Positions 12,851 to 26,100 of a stretch of DNA of 64,000 nt are shown here, piece by piece. This stretch comes from Streblospio benedicti (Eukaryota; Annelida; Polychaeta; Spionida; Spionidae): assembly GCA_019095985.1 (NCBI GenBank), contig CM032660.1, forward strand, positions 34,503,204-34,567,203. The letters are read 5' to 3'. Under the pieces are notes generated by a model. That model worked only from the letters and a program-made list of their open reading frames with translations. It did not search any database and was not told the origin of the DNA. Both the position numbers and the translations under genes were made by a program. Position 1 is the first letter of the stretch, and every line of letters starts with the position of its first letter.

Positions 12851-13743
12851 CCTACGGTAAGCGGGGCGGGCGTTGGGGTAGGGGATGGCGTCATATTATC
12901 TTAGACAGTCCAAACGTACGTTCAATTTATAATGGTATATGCATAAAAAGAGTAAGTCATATCTATAAGTGGATCTAGGGGTGTGTGCGTAGGGGGCGTA
13001 GTGGGTGTGTATACCGTTTCACCCCCAACCCCAACCCCAATTTCATGTTTATGTGATTTTGCCATCTCTGCCAGCCGTTGTGGGTAAAAGAATCCCGTGG
13101 GTGCGCCCCACTCCCTTAAAAGAAACCTGAATCTACTATTGTGAGATCGGTGAGATTGAGATGCCACAACACATGAGATTTTGGTAAACGCAAAGCCTAG
13201 ATGAATACATGTAGATGGTGATTTCTGGTAAAGTGCTTTGTGGCAGCAAAAACTAATAGGTGTATCGTCATATCTCACAGCTATATACGATACACAGACT
13301 GGTAAGACAGTGTAAAGTATAAAGACGTGAAACCGACGATGTAATAGATGGTGACTGCTGTAAAGTGCCTTTTCTGTTGTGTCAGTAGCCAGACACCAAT
13401 ATGTCACCGACGAGCGTACATCTTAATTGCCGTGGTCAAAATATCACAATTGTTACACATTGACCATTCTGTTGAGGTGATAATAACCAGTAGTGATGGT
13501 GTTATGGTCACTGGTGTCCACTGTCCAGAATGACCCGAGGCGGCAGCGATGGCGGTGGGGGGGGGGGGTGCACCGTATTGACCCCATCGTCCTTGGCCTT
13601 GTCATTGTCAGTTGTTGGACTTTTTTGTAGTAGGGTGGCAGCTTCAGACAATGTAAGAACTGTTATTCAAGGATTAAATATTATTAAGTCATACACAAAA
13701 CATTATAGAATGCAGTAAAACGTGTAATACGCGTAGACATGTA

Positions 13744-13910
13744 TAGTAGAACCAATCCACTAGGACCACTTCTATAAATTGACCACCTCCATAATACGAC
13801 CATCTTTGCAGTTCCAATACCAATGCGAATCTCTATACAGAGAACACCTGCACATTGAGACCTTTTGAGGTTAGTCTCAGGGGTGGTCCTAATAGGGGGG
13901 TTCTACTGAA
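13744..13910. repeat. GAACCTC-ended short repeat, copy 3
   Basis: It opens AGTAGAACCAATCCACTAGGA and closes GGGGGGTTCTACTG with 'gaccac' phrases between. Confidence 0.7.
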
Positions 13911-14316
13911 TGTGCGTGTAGTCAATGTAGTAGTATGTTGAGTTCTAGCAGCAAAACATCTACCAGTTTCTATAGAGTTTTATCTTCAGGCTCTTTTAAT
14001 GTGTCTATTCACGTATTATATCAACACTACTTAGAACTACATCGGCACTGGATGATCTAGGCTCAGTAGTAGGCTAACAAAATCACACCCAGGCCCTGTT
14101 GCCCACATAACAACAATAAAAATAACAGTGGTCCTTCGTTCAACCAGGCACTGAGGTGGTTGATCGAGACTAACAACGTAAGTCTCAATACGTTCTGCGT
14201 ACAACGTAGCCAAACAACGTATGCTTACGTGCGACTTGCGTGGTAACCAATGTGCTAATCACATATATCAAGCAAGCCTTGTTTTATTTTTGCAATACTT
14301 TTCTAAATAATTTACG

Positions 14317-14835
14317 ATGATTAGCAATCTCAATTCTTCAAACTCGAGTAGAACTGTAACTGCAGTCAAACCACGACCTTTTACAGAACTCGACTTTGCA
14401 AGCCACGACGGCTATTACAAGAATTTCTTCAGATTTCGCCCATTTACCGAGTTAGATTTTGCTAGTCGTGATGGCGTGTACAAGGATTTCTTCCAGAAAT
14501 CAGAAAGAGAATCTATGGAAACATATAGCAACGTGACTGCTGTACAACCAGTGGAAGATTCTGATTTGTCAGAGATAACAGAAGAACCAAGACTCGTCTT
14601 CAAGTCCCGTCCATTCACCGAATTGGATTTTGCGAACCCAAATGGCGTTTTTAAGGAGTATTTCCCGAAATCTGAACAAGAGAGTAGGGAAGTCAATACT
14701 TCTAGTTCTTCGCGTTCCACGGATATGTCAAGAAAAAGGAGACTCGTGATCAACAGGAATACAACTGTTATTCCATGTGACACAGACTGCGTTGTACCTC
14801 GTAAGAGGCAGTTTGTTGTGAGAAGAAGAGTTTAA
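14317..14835 (+). CDS. Orphan protein with three RPFTELDFA repeats and a basic tail
   Basis: An uninterrupted 172-codon frame in one exon; I do not recognise the family. Residues about 21-40, 41-62 and 97-116 each carry RPFTELDFA-x-x-x-G-x-(Y/F)-K-(D/N/E)-(F/Y)-F, the last two followed by KSE(R/Q)ES. The tail (from about 140) has RKRR and RKRQ clusters and ends VRRRV, suggesting a nuclear or nucleic-acid-binding protein. At DNA level the repeats differ mostly at third codon positions while the RPFTELDFA residues are unchanged, which argues for selection on the protein. No signal peptide or membrane segment is seen. It lies inside DNA that interrupts a Polinton fossil, so it may be a retrocopy, a gene of another mobile element, or a lineage-specific host gene. 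AATAAA follows at 15031. Confidence 0.65.
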   Translation: MISNLNSSNSSRTVTAVKPRPFTELDFASHDGYYKNFFRFRPFTELDFASRDGVYKDFFQKSERESMETYSNVTAVQPVEDSDLSEITEEPRLVFKSRPFTELDFANPNGVFKEYFPKSEQESREVNTSSSSRSTDMSRKRRLVINRNTTVIPCDTDCVVPRKRQFVVRRRV

Positions 14836-15030
14836 CCACTTTTCAGTTTTGAACAGTTGCAACAAACATTTTGGGACTATAGTTTTTATTGTATTCATTT
14901 GGTCACATGTTTATTTATTAATACTTTTTGGTTGGAACTCTTACTTTTACTACTCTATTGGTTTATTCTAGCTCGTTTAACATATCTATAATAGATATGT
15001 ATTATATATCTTTAAACTACATATTGCTGG

Positions 15031-15036
15031 AATAAA
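15031..15036 (+). terminator. AATAAA polyadenylation signal, candidate
   Basis: It lies about 195 bases after the stop of the RPFTELDFA gene on the same strand, with no other gene between. Confidence 0.4.
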
Positions 15037-15419
15037 AATACCACCCAACCAGAAAATCTTGCTTTTTATATTATCTGCCTTTTAAAATGAATTTTAAGAT
15101 TTTGATAACAGTTTTTTTTTAATTCTTTCTACACTATTTAAAAGTCCAAGTGACTTAATGTCTTAATAACTTAATTTAGCTTAAACAATATTCAATATGT
15201 CTTTATACTTCCCCATGAAAATGATTATGAAAGATCATACATCAAATGTTATCAATAATCATAGCAGTATATCACTAGAGTAAAATATATAGCACGGCAA
15301 CCATCAATTTCTCTCTCAAAGCCTTTTGAGTCGTTGAAACATAATCCTTTCAACTTATGATCTCAATCATCTCTCCCTGTATGTTGGCGGGATCTAGGAT
15401 TATTAATTGACACCCTAGG

Positions 15420-15880
15420 CGGGATGCAGTATCCAAAATAAACCACTGAAGCTAGATTTTGAAAGCAATCTTTTCCTGAGGTCCTACATGACTCTCTTTA
15501 AAGGTACCAATTTGTTGAATGCTAACAAGAGACACGGAATTACCCGAAATACTTACACGAATGGCTGTGTCCTCAACGCATTTGACCTCACTCCCGATAT
15601 GGCAGGAGGAAGTCACATACATCTATAAAACACGGAAGCCTCAGAATGGATCTTCATTTCTTGATATTGTGGACAGAAGAGTGGAGGGTCGAATTTCAAA
15701 GATTGACTTGTTAAGGAAAATATCACTGCTGCTTCATCCCATCCCCCCACCCCCAAGACCGTTATGGACGGCAATGGTGCAAAGGGTACACAAAGGACAG
15801 CATCCTGGCAAATCAACCATTATGTTCTTGCGTATCATTGATATTGAATTGATATCTCAAGCGTATGTTCAACATTAACA
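15420..15880 (+). mobile_element. Polinton penton fossil, C-side part
   Basis: It resembles the later part of the Polinton penton family: phrases PLKLDFE, SYMTLFKGTN and NAFDLTPDM fall in family order, and weaker resemblance continues to about 15,880. It is broken (a few interruptions) and old, on the same strand as the part at 12340-12850. Confidence 0.65.
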
Positions 15881-16612
15881 TGTGTCGGTGCACAGGCATA
15901 CATACACCACAAGGCTTTGCTTCAGCTGCGCTGAAGCCCACCACTAAATTGTTCATCTGATTGACACCTGCAAGCATGTATTTGTCACTCTGAGCATCAG
16001 ATGTCAAGCAAATTCAGAACATCTGATATTCAGAGTGGTATTTGCATACTTTGATGTGAAGTGCACGTCTACGCTTAAAATACTCCATGTTTAAGCCCGT
16101 TGCATAAGCTTTGAGCAAAACTCATGGCTCATTGACTAGACTATATACAGTTTGTTGACTGCAGCCTTTAAAACGATTGGAAGTAAATATAGAATAAAAA
16201 GAAATGACCAGCTGGAAATGACACTAATATTCACCAGAACATTATCACTATTAAAAAGCCTATTATGTAAGCCATTGATAGATTTTCTTTGATGTTCTTA
16301 AAAAGTCTTTAAACCACATTATAAAAATATATTAGATATACTACTGCATCTTCCTGTGACGTTCATCATATAGAGGCCATGATAGTAAAGCATCTCTTAA
16401 TATTTGAATTTAAAAACCAACGTGCAATGGTCGAGGATAAAAACAGGCATAGCTATAGGTATAACGAGGCATACACTCGTTTCAACAATTCAAATAATAT
16501 TATAATTACAAAAATAATACAGTAGGTGCCATAATACTTAAGATAACAGAATACTACCATAATCCCTTTGTGACATTCACAATAGTACAAAACAGGTTAT
16601 TTATATGTAATA
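15881..16612. other. Intergenic, short repeat fragment only
   Basis: CACAAGGCTTTGCTTCAGC at about 15,909 recurs at about 42,871 and looks like a fragment of an interspersed repeat. The remainder is A/T-rich, probably with the promoter and 5' UTR of the plus-strand PARP-domain gene; no clear core promoter was seen. Confidence 0.4.
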
Positions 16613-17165
16613 ATGGCTCATAATAGAGAAATTATCGCAGAAATCCGTGATGATTTGGCTGAGATAGAGCAAGCAGAACTGGAGGCTGCGTTGGGGGAGA
16701 GTGAAGAACTGGCGAGTAGGAGCAGATACAACAAGCTCTCAGACTTAGTCAGAGACTCTCGACAAAGGTAAGACTTATATATATTGGTAATGCCATGACA
16801 TGTGATCATTCAATGAACTTCAAGAGCTGTAAAGCATTATATTTTTACCACAATACAGCGCATGTATGTGAATATGATGCATTTATATTTTTTTCAAAAC
16901 AGAAGCTATATGTTGTGTGGCCAAACTGTGTCAAATAAAGTCTGTCTACAAACTCTTATTCTCTTTGTCCAATTTTAGTTCAAGGTGTTTGGAAGAGACG
17001 GATGGCGATGCAGATGGTTCCAGTGAGTACCTGCATGACAAAGGCACATGCATTCACTTTAGTAGAGGTTTAATATAATTTACTCATAACATAGTCAATA
17101 CATGGGCCTTTGGTACCTGATGATACTAAAATGGAATTTGTATCTTTTACCCGCTGAGCATATTT
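16613..17165 (+). repeat. Intragenic segmental duplicate of 20757-21780 (UIM exon pair)
   Basis: Exons 16613-16767 and 16979-17022 and parts of their introns (GTCTACAAACTCTTATTCT; TACCTGATGATACTAAAATG) match the later exon pair 20777-20928 and 21692-21735. Both encode the same UIM core and the phrase EETDGDA, so a two-exon unit has been duplicated within the gene. Confidence 0.85.
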
Positions 17166-20100
17166 TACTGTCATTTAATCTGTATCAAGAAGAATTTGAA
17201 AGTTTGACAGTGTTCCTTTAAATTTTAGACAATAATTTCAAATTCTGTGCCGTAATGGTACTGAGTTTGGGGCCGAACAAGCCGGTTCTCCCTGCATTCT
17301 ACCTGTTATCTACTTACGCGTTAAGAAACGACGATGCGGAAGTGAAGAATAACAGTTTCGGTTTTTTGTGGAAAATGTTGAATATTTCTTAATATACAGT
17401 GCAGTAAAGCGAATTCTATTTACAGTAGTATACATATAGGAGAACTTTTGTTAATCTTCATACTTTTGCATATTCTTGGTAAGCTTGTTATTGCGTCCTA
17501 CTTCAATATTTACGTGACATTAAGGACGTTTTTTTTCGGAGACCTAGATTCTACGATTCTACCAGATCAGTTGGTTATAGGGTGGATAGTTGGTTTCTCA
17601 TGTTTACAATTACATATGGCCTACTCTGATCCAATTTAAAGTGCAATTTTGTACCGGGCTCATTTAGGCTCTTGACTAAGCAGAACACAGAATTTAAGGG
17701 CGTATCACAGAGCAAGTGATCTAATGATTGGTTAATTACACTAGAATATTTGATAGATCATAACTGATTAGGCGATCAGTTTTTATGACATGGTTTCTGT
17801 TTCTATCGTTGTGCAGATACTATGATTCAGAATATATATGATTGTTGAAGAGAAAGGAAAGTGTGTTCAAAATGTGGCAAAGAATGGTTTTGTTTGTATC
17901 GATTTTTTTTTTGTATGGATACTCTGTAGCCATCAACTTTGATGATTATAGCAGAGGAAGGCCACGTGGTGTTCGTACATGGACCTCCAGAGGCAGGCTA
18001 GATACCCAACTGAGCCTCGGGGGGTGGGGGGTAGAGGGATCACACTAGCTATTGTCTTCAAACTAGGTGAGTTCTTTTACGTGCAGAGGGGTGGCTCTCC
18101 TCTACAAGGGGCACGCCTTTTAACAATGCTTCCGAACCTCACGCTTGGTGTCTACTGTCTAGTATTACACTTGACTGGTGAACACGCTCGGTGGAGATCA
18201 GCAACACAGTGGCAGACGTACGACGTAACGATTTTGGTGACACTAAGTCTGCCATGGCCGGGCGCGAATTTGTGACGTAGCCAAATCACGTTTTCAGGTT
18301 GTACTCTCTAACAACTGAACTAGTAATTCCTGGTATTTAATTTGAAGTTGATATGTCAAGAAACTTCTAGATAACAAATATTCAAGAAAAGCAGTCTGAT
18401 ACGAGTTATGTGCCTTTATCCGTTGTTTGAATGAATAACAAATATTATTGTGCCATTTGTTTGTTTTATTACCATTCATTTAGAGACAAAATATTTCATT
18501 GTTTACAGTAGCAGCTACATTTTGTATCTGACAGTACTTTCCTAGCATCACGTGATCTTGCTTTACCTTCCATTGAATGTAAAGAGTTTGTATGTAGATA
18601 TCAATCATCAATCTTAAGTATAGAAAATGATTTGATATTTAAGATTTAATAATAGTTAATCATGTTTGCTTTCTTTCCAGATATGTCAAACCAGCGACCG
18701 AATCTACCTGGATTTTCTGATCCAATAACCATAGATGATGTTAATGATGATGATGTTGTCGAAATTGGAGAATTCAGTAATCCAGATTCAGGTTTAGCTG
18801 GACAACTAAGAAATATAGCTTACGAAAGTGTTCAAGATGTCGGTAAGCACATTTCAAGGTGTTTTGTTAGTCCGTAACACTATTCCACCTAATGCTGACC
18901 CTGAGTTATGATCCAATCAGATCCAATGAAGGAAAATAGTTCCTTTTACTATTGTACTGTCTTTGCTTGCACATTTACTTTATATGGGTAAGCTATGTTG
19001 TAAAACAGTATACAAAATATGTGACTGCGCTCGCGCGTCGGTTGGTTTTATCGCCCATGGCTAAAGATTGGCAGAAGATTTTGCTTACTATTTCGCCGAT
19101 GTGGCGAATCATTTTTATTCATAAAAAATTCGTAAAAAACGAATTTTGTCAGCTAAATCGAGATTAAAATGTCCGAACCCCGTTTGCCATTAGCCATCAT
19201 TCTAGTTGACAACATTTCGGTTGGAACACAACAAAGATGGTGCCACCCATACACTTGAAAATGCAAGGAATTTACTTCAATAAAAACGACATTTTGCATA
19301 TTAATATATTATCATTTGTATTGTGAAAGTATCGTGCCATAGACTGCCAGATCGACACTTTCATTGTGAGTGAATGAAACGTGATTCAGCGATGTATTCT
19401 TAAATAGTTTCACCTCTAGCAATCGACGAGCATATGTTTTTAGAACGATCTCAATATTGCGAATTTCATGGATTAAACGTTCCTTGGTTTTTCTTAATTA
19501 TAAAGAATTAAGGCTGGTAGACTAGGTTAGTTTTTAATAATAAGTGCAGCCGTTTGAATCTCACAATGTAATGACAAAATATGAACGAAAATACAAGTAT
19601 ATCCCCCCCCCCCCCCCCCCCCCCACTCTCCCGGCATGACACCTGTCAATGTCAATCGCGGGTGGCTCGATGGCGGATCGCCGAGAGGTTTCCAGAAAAT
19701 ATAGTGTATATGTGTTATCAAAAGTTTGTATCCATTATTGGCCAATGTACTTCATTGGTTGATGCAAAGCAGTCATCAGAAGGGTCTTTTCTTCAAGTTT
19801 TGAAAGTAATGTAACCAGCAACAATTGATAGTGTCATGTAGATCAGATGTATTCAGAATATTTTCCTACACTTAGTACTAACCCAGTGATCTATACTATA
19901 ACAAATATAAAATGCTTGTCCATATATTAACTAATATGGAGTTACAGGAAACTATTATTGTAGTACCAGTCCAATGTGTATGAATCCTTCATTGTTTTCA
20001 CTGACGCGCTTGAAAATTAAATACATTAAAATATTTAAACTAGAAATATTTAATGATGTTTGTGTTATTATTACCATATTAATTGATTTACATAGGTTTT

Positions 20101-23100
20101 CGCTTGGCTAAAAAGAAATTCAATTGGCTATAGAATGATTTAGTTATTTAGCCAATTGGCTAAAAAAATATCAATTGGTTTTTTTTTTGTCGTTTAGCCT
20201 ATTGGCTAAACCCGAGATGTGTCTAGCGCTAGCCCAGCTGTGAATGTTAAGTGTTTTTATATCTCAATAGATGATGATGTTGTGGAGACCATATCAGGAG
20301 GACGTGCGGGGTCACAGAGAGATAAGATTGCAGAACAAATGCAGATGGAATTAGCACTTCGAATGAGTCTACCTGAGAAACAAGGTATTGACCTTGACAC
20401 AATACTGGGATTGAAACTATTTCTTTACTACACATTCCACAGATAACCTACCCAATGTTTTTAATTGCCCAATCAAAATTTGATTTCTCCACATGGTCAA
20501 AAGCTGTTGAAGTTAGGTAAAAGCCACATGTATGCAATACATTACATACATGTGTTATCAGCTTCTTGTCTATGGAGCAACAAAGGAGAACTTTACGCTT
20601 GCTCCTATGGCATTTAAGCTTGTGCCTTGACAGTGATCCCTAGCTGGTTTCGAGCCCTGCATATAAATAGTCAAAATGTTTAACACTCATGGTTAAAATC
20701 AATAACAGAATCCGAATTCGAAACCTTGATTGAATTTATATGTAATAAATTGCTCATGATATGGAAATTATTGCAGAAAATCAACATGTACGTGATGATT
20801 TGGCTGAGATAGAGCAAGCAGAACTGGAGGCTGCGTTGAGGGAGAGTGAAGAACTGGCCAATAGGAATTCCAGGAGCGAACAGGAGCAGATCCAGCAAGC
20901 GCTAGACTCAGTCAGAGACTCCCCCAAGGTGAACTAAATTATCAAAGAAACCCTCACTTTCTTTTTTGGTGACAACAATCGCATGTGTGTTGTAATGATT
21001 GACGTAAACAAATCGGATCCAATTCTAAATTTTAATGTTCAAACGCTCACACGCTTGTTTACAAGATAAGTGGTGATTTTTTGTTATTTATAAACGATTA
21101 CAGTCATAGCAAACTTTTATTAGCAAGATCTTTCTCCACATATGTCCTATAGGACATATATATGTTTTATAATAATGTGCACTGAATGATTTTTTTTAAT
21201 TCATGACATAAAATATAGCAACTTTAGATACAGAAATATCACTTCAAAAAGGCCATGTTCCCATGTATTTGTCTGCGCACATGACAATGTTCTCATCTCG
21301 CTGGTTATCACGTGACCTATGATGTGTGGGTGTATTTGAGAATAATTTATATCATGACATGAATTTCATGATTTATGTTGTCTTTTAAAGAATCATATTT
21401 TTGTCACAATACAGTACAGTAACAGATATCTGAATATGATACACCAGTGAATGTTTATGTTGTGTTTTTTCAGTCATTTTTCATTTTCTTATTTGTTTTA
21501 ATCAGATGGTTTGATATATATATATATGTAAAAGTTTTTAACCAGAAGCTATGTTGTGTGGCCAAAAAAGTACTCTATGTGCCAATTTGTACTACATTTA
21601 GGTGAAATACTTGGATGGCGATAATCGTGGAAACGGTTGGGGTTACATGTATGTATGTCTACAAACTCTTATTCTGTAAGTCCATTTTTAGTTCAAGATG
21701 GTGGGAAGAGACGGATGGCGATGCAACTGGTTCCAGTGAGTACCTGATGATACTAAAATGACGTTTGTATCTTGATTTCATCCATTAAAGCATGCTAAAA
21801 TTGAATATCATTGAAATGAAAAGAATTATTTTGTTAAATAACCAGATCAGCTTTGCATACGTTTGCTTGGTACATTATATGCATCAAAGACAACTTCATC
21901 AATGGATGCGAGTTAAAAAATGTCTTTTGAAAGGAGTTTTGAGAAAATTAACAATGAAAGAATATCTAATAGTTAACAAAATTCAAAGTGGCCACTTTCA
22001 AAAGAAGATCAAATCTATTGATGCAGTCGCCTTTGGTTTGCATTGTGATCTTTTGTCTGAATTCCAACTTGTTAATGTAGGTGCCTCAGTTCATGGTGGT
22101 GCTCGTCAGAAAACAACCACACAGCGTGCCTCGCAAGGTCCACCATCTGCCTCAGCTGCGCAGCCCCGCACTGACACTGCGCCATCTGAGGCAGCGGCGA
22201 GGGCGGAACCTCCGACAGGGGCCGCGGCCAGGGCGAGGTACTTGGGTGCAGCAGCAGCAGCAGCAGGAGCTGGAGGTAAATTACAAGCTGTAATCACAAG
22301 CCCAAAATCTGACTTTTATAGATACAGTAAATTCCGTCATCTTGCTAAATGTTAGGTTATTTTAGGCATCTAGTCTGCACCAGAAGGCATTAATAATGGG
22401 TAACAAGTAAGAAAAACTGTAATCAAGCAGACTATCCAAATAAAGGTTATTTTAATGATGAGTGTATCACTAGAAATGTTGTCTGGTGTAGGTGTATCAC
22501 TAGAAATGTTGCCTGGTGTCGCTGTATCACTAGAAATGTTGCCTGGTTTGGGTGTATCACTAGAAATGTTTGTTTTCAGCCGGGGACAGTGCTGAGGAGG
22601 ACACTGTCCTGGTGGAGGTCACAGTTGGCGATGGGGTCCTTGTGGACATCGAGAAAGACTTCTACAAGGTACTCTTGGCTCTTAACTACGACAGTGGAAC
22701 CTGTCCATGTGGACACTTTTCACTTCTGTTTTCTATTTCTCCTATGTATCATGTATAAAGTGAACCTTCCTTTTTAAGGACACCTGTCTTATGTGGATAC
22801 CTAGCCTGTGTCCACATAAGACAGTTTTCACTGTATGGGTTCAAAATTATATGATTGCTTTAGTTCTGCACAAACATTCCCTTCGTGATTTTAAAGCTAC
22901 GTTGACAATTTTGTACTTAACCAGAGTTCCCAATATTTGGTGGAGAAATGTTGAGGTGCATAATTATTTATTTTGTTTTGAATTATGTAGCCCAGAAACA
23001 TATTTTTCTTTTTCTTTTTAAAATTTTTGAACATAGAAATTGAAATTATTTTAGTTTACTACAAAGCGATGTTGGAAAATGGGGTGTGTTAAGAGGGTGA

Positions 23101-26100
23101 ATTTGGCTAGTAAATTATGTTCACATGATTATTAATATTGTTGATGCACTAGCAGATTGCCATACAGATAGTATTTCCTGAACTTTCCACATGAATATAC
23201 AGGAGCCAATGATTCTGCCTCCAGCGCGCGTGGCCTGCTGTGTGAGCCTTATTTCAGAAAAAACAGTTTGATTTTTTGCCTGCTATTTTGGTGAAACAAG
23301 GCGGCGCATGGTTCTAGTCTCAAATTCTGTGTGGCAACAACAACTCTACCTTGACAGGCCGTCACCTAGAAGGAAATAAGCAGCATAGTGTTAATATCTT
23401 CTTATTAAGAACGAATATTTACCAGCCCAACACGCATTTTCTTGCTTCAATTTTGAGCCATGAAATATACTCTTATTTGCCAAAACAAAACCATGGCTTG
23501 TAAAATATCATCGAAATGGCCAAACCAGCTTTGATTAGACACCGAAAATAAATCTGAAACTAGACTATCAAACTCATATCACAACAAGTAATTTTTGAGC
23601 CTTGATAGCTGTATTCTAAGGTTCAATCACCGGCAAAACTATGTTGACACTATAATAAGCCTTTTATCAAGAGAGCCTTACATATCTATTGGCGGGCGCT
23701 GCGCAAGGCTGATTTCCGGAAATTGTTTGAAATCGCAAGATCTGCAATCTTGTGACGAAATTGAAAATTTTTGAAGAAGAATTATCATATTATTCGTCAT
23801 CCATGCTTCATCTTATTATATCTTGGATACCGATCACAAATAAATACGCTTGGCAAACTACCCAATAAGTGTGGACATCAGATATCTAGTATTTCTATCA
23901 AACGGATGATGTGTTTGTCGGGTGATCAAGTGATGCTTGTCAAACTTTCACGATGATAAGAAATCTAAGTTTAAAACATGTTTTTGGTCCGTAATATTGT
24001 AAGTAAAAAATATATTATTATGAAATAGGGATGGTTTATGTCAAGCACTTTTTTGTGTCTATCCTGGATAAAAAGTCGCTTGCAAAAAAAATTTCTACTG
24101 ATACTAGCTTTTATTTATTTAAAAAATCAACCACGTCTCCCAAGGTGTCAAATGCACTTAAAAATGGGCATTTAAAAAAATTACAAGGTGTCAAATTGTC
24201 AAAATTTAACTTGATGCTGTATGTATCTTTATTTACAATGGTAAAAATAAGAAACTAGACTGCCTCCTGAAAATGTACTGTAAAATGTGAAAATGTTCTT
24301 GATGAAAACGCAAGAGCTACAAAGGATCATATTTCAACTATGACAAGTGAAGACCAAGACAGTGAATAACACGCCACGCAAAATGCATGTCTGGCACTCA
24401 GGGGGTAGTCTATATAGTGGATTTACAGCTGGCGCTTGGAGGGTTAAATCAATATGTTTCTTTATTGCAGGCAAAGCTTAACATTGAAAAAGTGTACAAA
24501 ATTGAAAACGACTGGTTATGGAGTAAATTTCGGAATGAAGTGGAGCTCATGCGGACGCACAGAGACTCAGGTGAATATGACGACGTCTTAACTTGATCCA
24601 TGGTTTTAAAATCAGATTTGACCACAAGATTGCAGTGTCAATCGTAAAATTGAGCATGCTGACATCTGATTTACCTGAACAAAGTTAATTGACCGTTGTA
24701 CTGTTGTTGCAGAGTCTGTTCTGAACATGGAGCTGTTGTCTAGTGTCAATAGAGTTGGTCTTAATTGACCGTTCCACGTTTCCTGTTCCAGAGTTTGTGC
24801 TGAACATGCAGGCGTTGTACCACGGCACGGATGCGCCTGTCGAGGTGATCAGCGAGGAGGGCCTCGATGACCGCCTCAGCTCCCGCGGGCACTTCGGCAA
24901 GGGCATCTATTTCAGGTCAGCCACAACGCCGCCGACACTCAGTAGAATCTCCAATTAAGTCCACCTCTCTATTGATAACGCCTCTATAATAAGAGCACTT
25001 TTTACGGTCCCATAACCTTCATAAAGCTACCAAAATGAACCTCTATAGAGACCACTTAACAGTGGTCCCAAAGGTGGTCCTAATAGAGGTTCTACTGTAT
25101 CGAACTATTGGTTAATTGTTCGTTCAGGGAGTAGCAGACGATAATCAGTTGATCTTTTGAATATTGCGATATGTCGTGCCTCCTAATTGGATGCTATCGT
25201 GTTAATCACATCGCGCTGAAGTTATATCCACAATTGGTCCTTTGAACTGTCAAACACAACACTATGGATCTTACATTTTAAAGCCAATTATGTGCCATTA
25301 TAATCCGTGTGTAAGTATTCTCGACGACAGCCTCAGCTCTATCAGCAGTATATAGCCGTGATTCAAGCCCCTCAACATCATCGCCAGATGTTGTTCTCAA
25401 AATCCAACCAATCACAAGACCCACTGCCGAAATTTTTCAGTCGTTTTTTATGGCTACAGATATCGCTCAATCGTTTTCAAATTAAAAGTAGGTGATGTGC
25501 CAAGTCTTTCAAACCTAAGGTACTGATATTCATTTCCATAATGCAAGGCACAAAAATGATTTCCTTGTTACATGTATAATCAAGACTAATCATTTTAAGG
25601 ACTGTGAACTCTTTTTCTTAGGGATTTTATTAAACTTTATTCTCACTCATTATTTGCTTCAATTCTTACAAATTACACCTTATTTTGTAGATAATTATCT
25701 AATCTAATGACACAACATGTTTTGAATTGTATAGATTGATGAAAAAAAATTCATAAAGCAATTAATGAAAAAATGACAACTTTGCCTGCAACGCATATAA
25801 CTGATAGTACAACATCGAAATGACCAAAATCACTATTCAGTTACAAAATTTGTATATTTATCTAGAAAAACCTTGCCTCAAATTTTTTATATTTTTTCCT
25901 ATTTATCATTTTACATGCATTTTAAGTTTTAAAACCACCTATTTTCTGAATTTTCTTGCAAATCAATACAAAAATGTTCATAATTCATCAACGAAATAAA
26001 AAAATCAAAATCCCTAGTAAGGTTTTCTTCAGAATGCATATATCTTCAAATATATACACGTTTGTGAAAATTTGATTTCATGGTTAAGGAGAAATATAAA

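Larger units (their letters stand above)
12860..15415. mobile_element. About 2.5 kb of foreign DNA interrupting the Polinton fossil
   Basis: This interval separates two parts of one Polinton penton fossil and matches neither. It holds low-complexity G/C runs near 12,860-13,110 and 13,550-13,570, one GAACCTC-ended repeat (13744-13910), and the intact ORF at 14317-14835. I did not find clear terminal repeats or a target duplication, so boundaries are approximate, and whether this is one insertion or several is unknown. Confidence 0.45.

Noticed and set aside
12922-13407. A 161-codon minus-strand frame
   Set aside because: It runs through G/C-rich low-complexity DNA, has no family resemblance and no conserved pattern.
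17872-18048. A small frame with a signal-peptide-like start (MWQRMVLFVSIFF..)
   Set aside because: It lies in an intron, is only 58 codons, relies on a T-run for its hydrophobic part and ends in G-rich repeat; no homologue recognised.
21792-22355. A 187-codon plus-strand frame
   Set aside because: Its second half is the true PARP-gene exon 22081-22275; the first half is intron. Splice sites and phase support the exon only.
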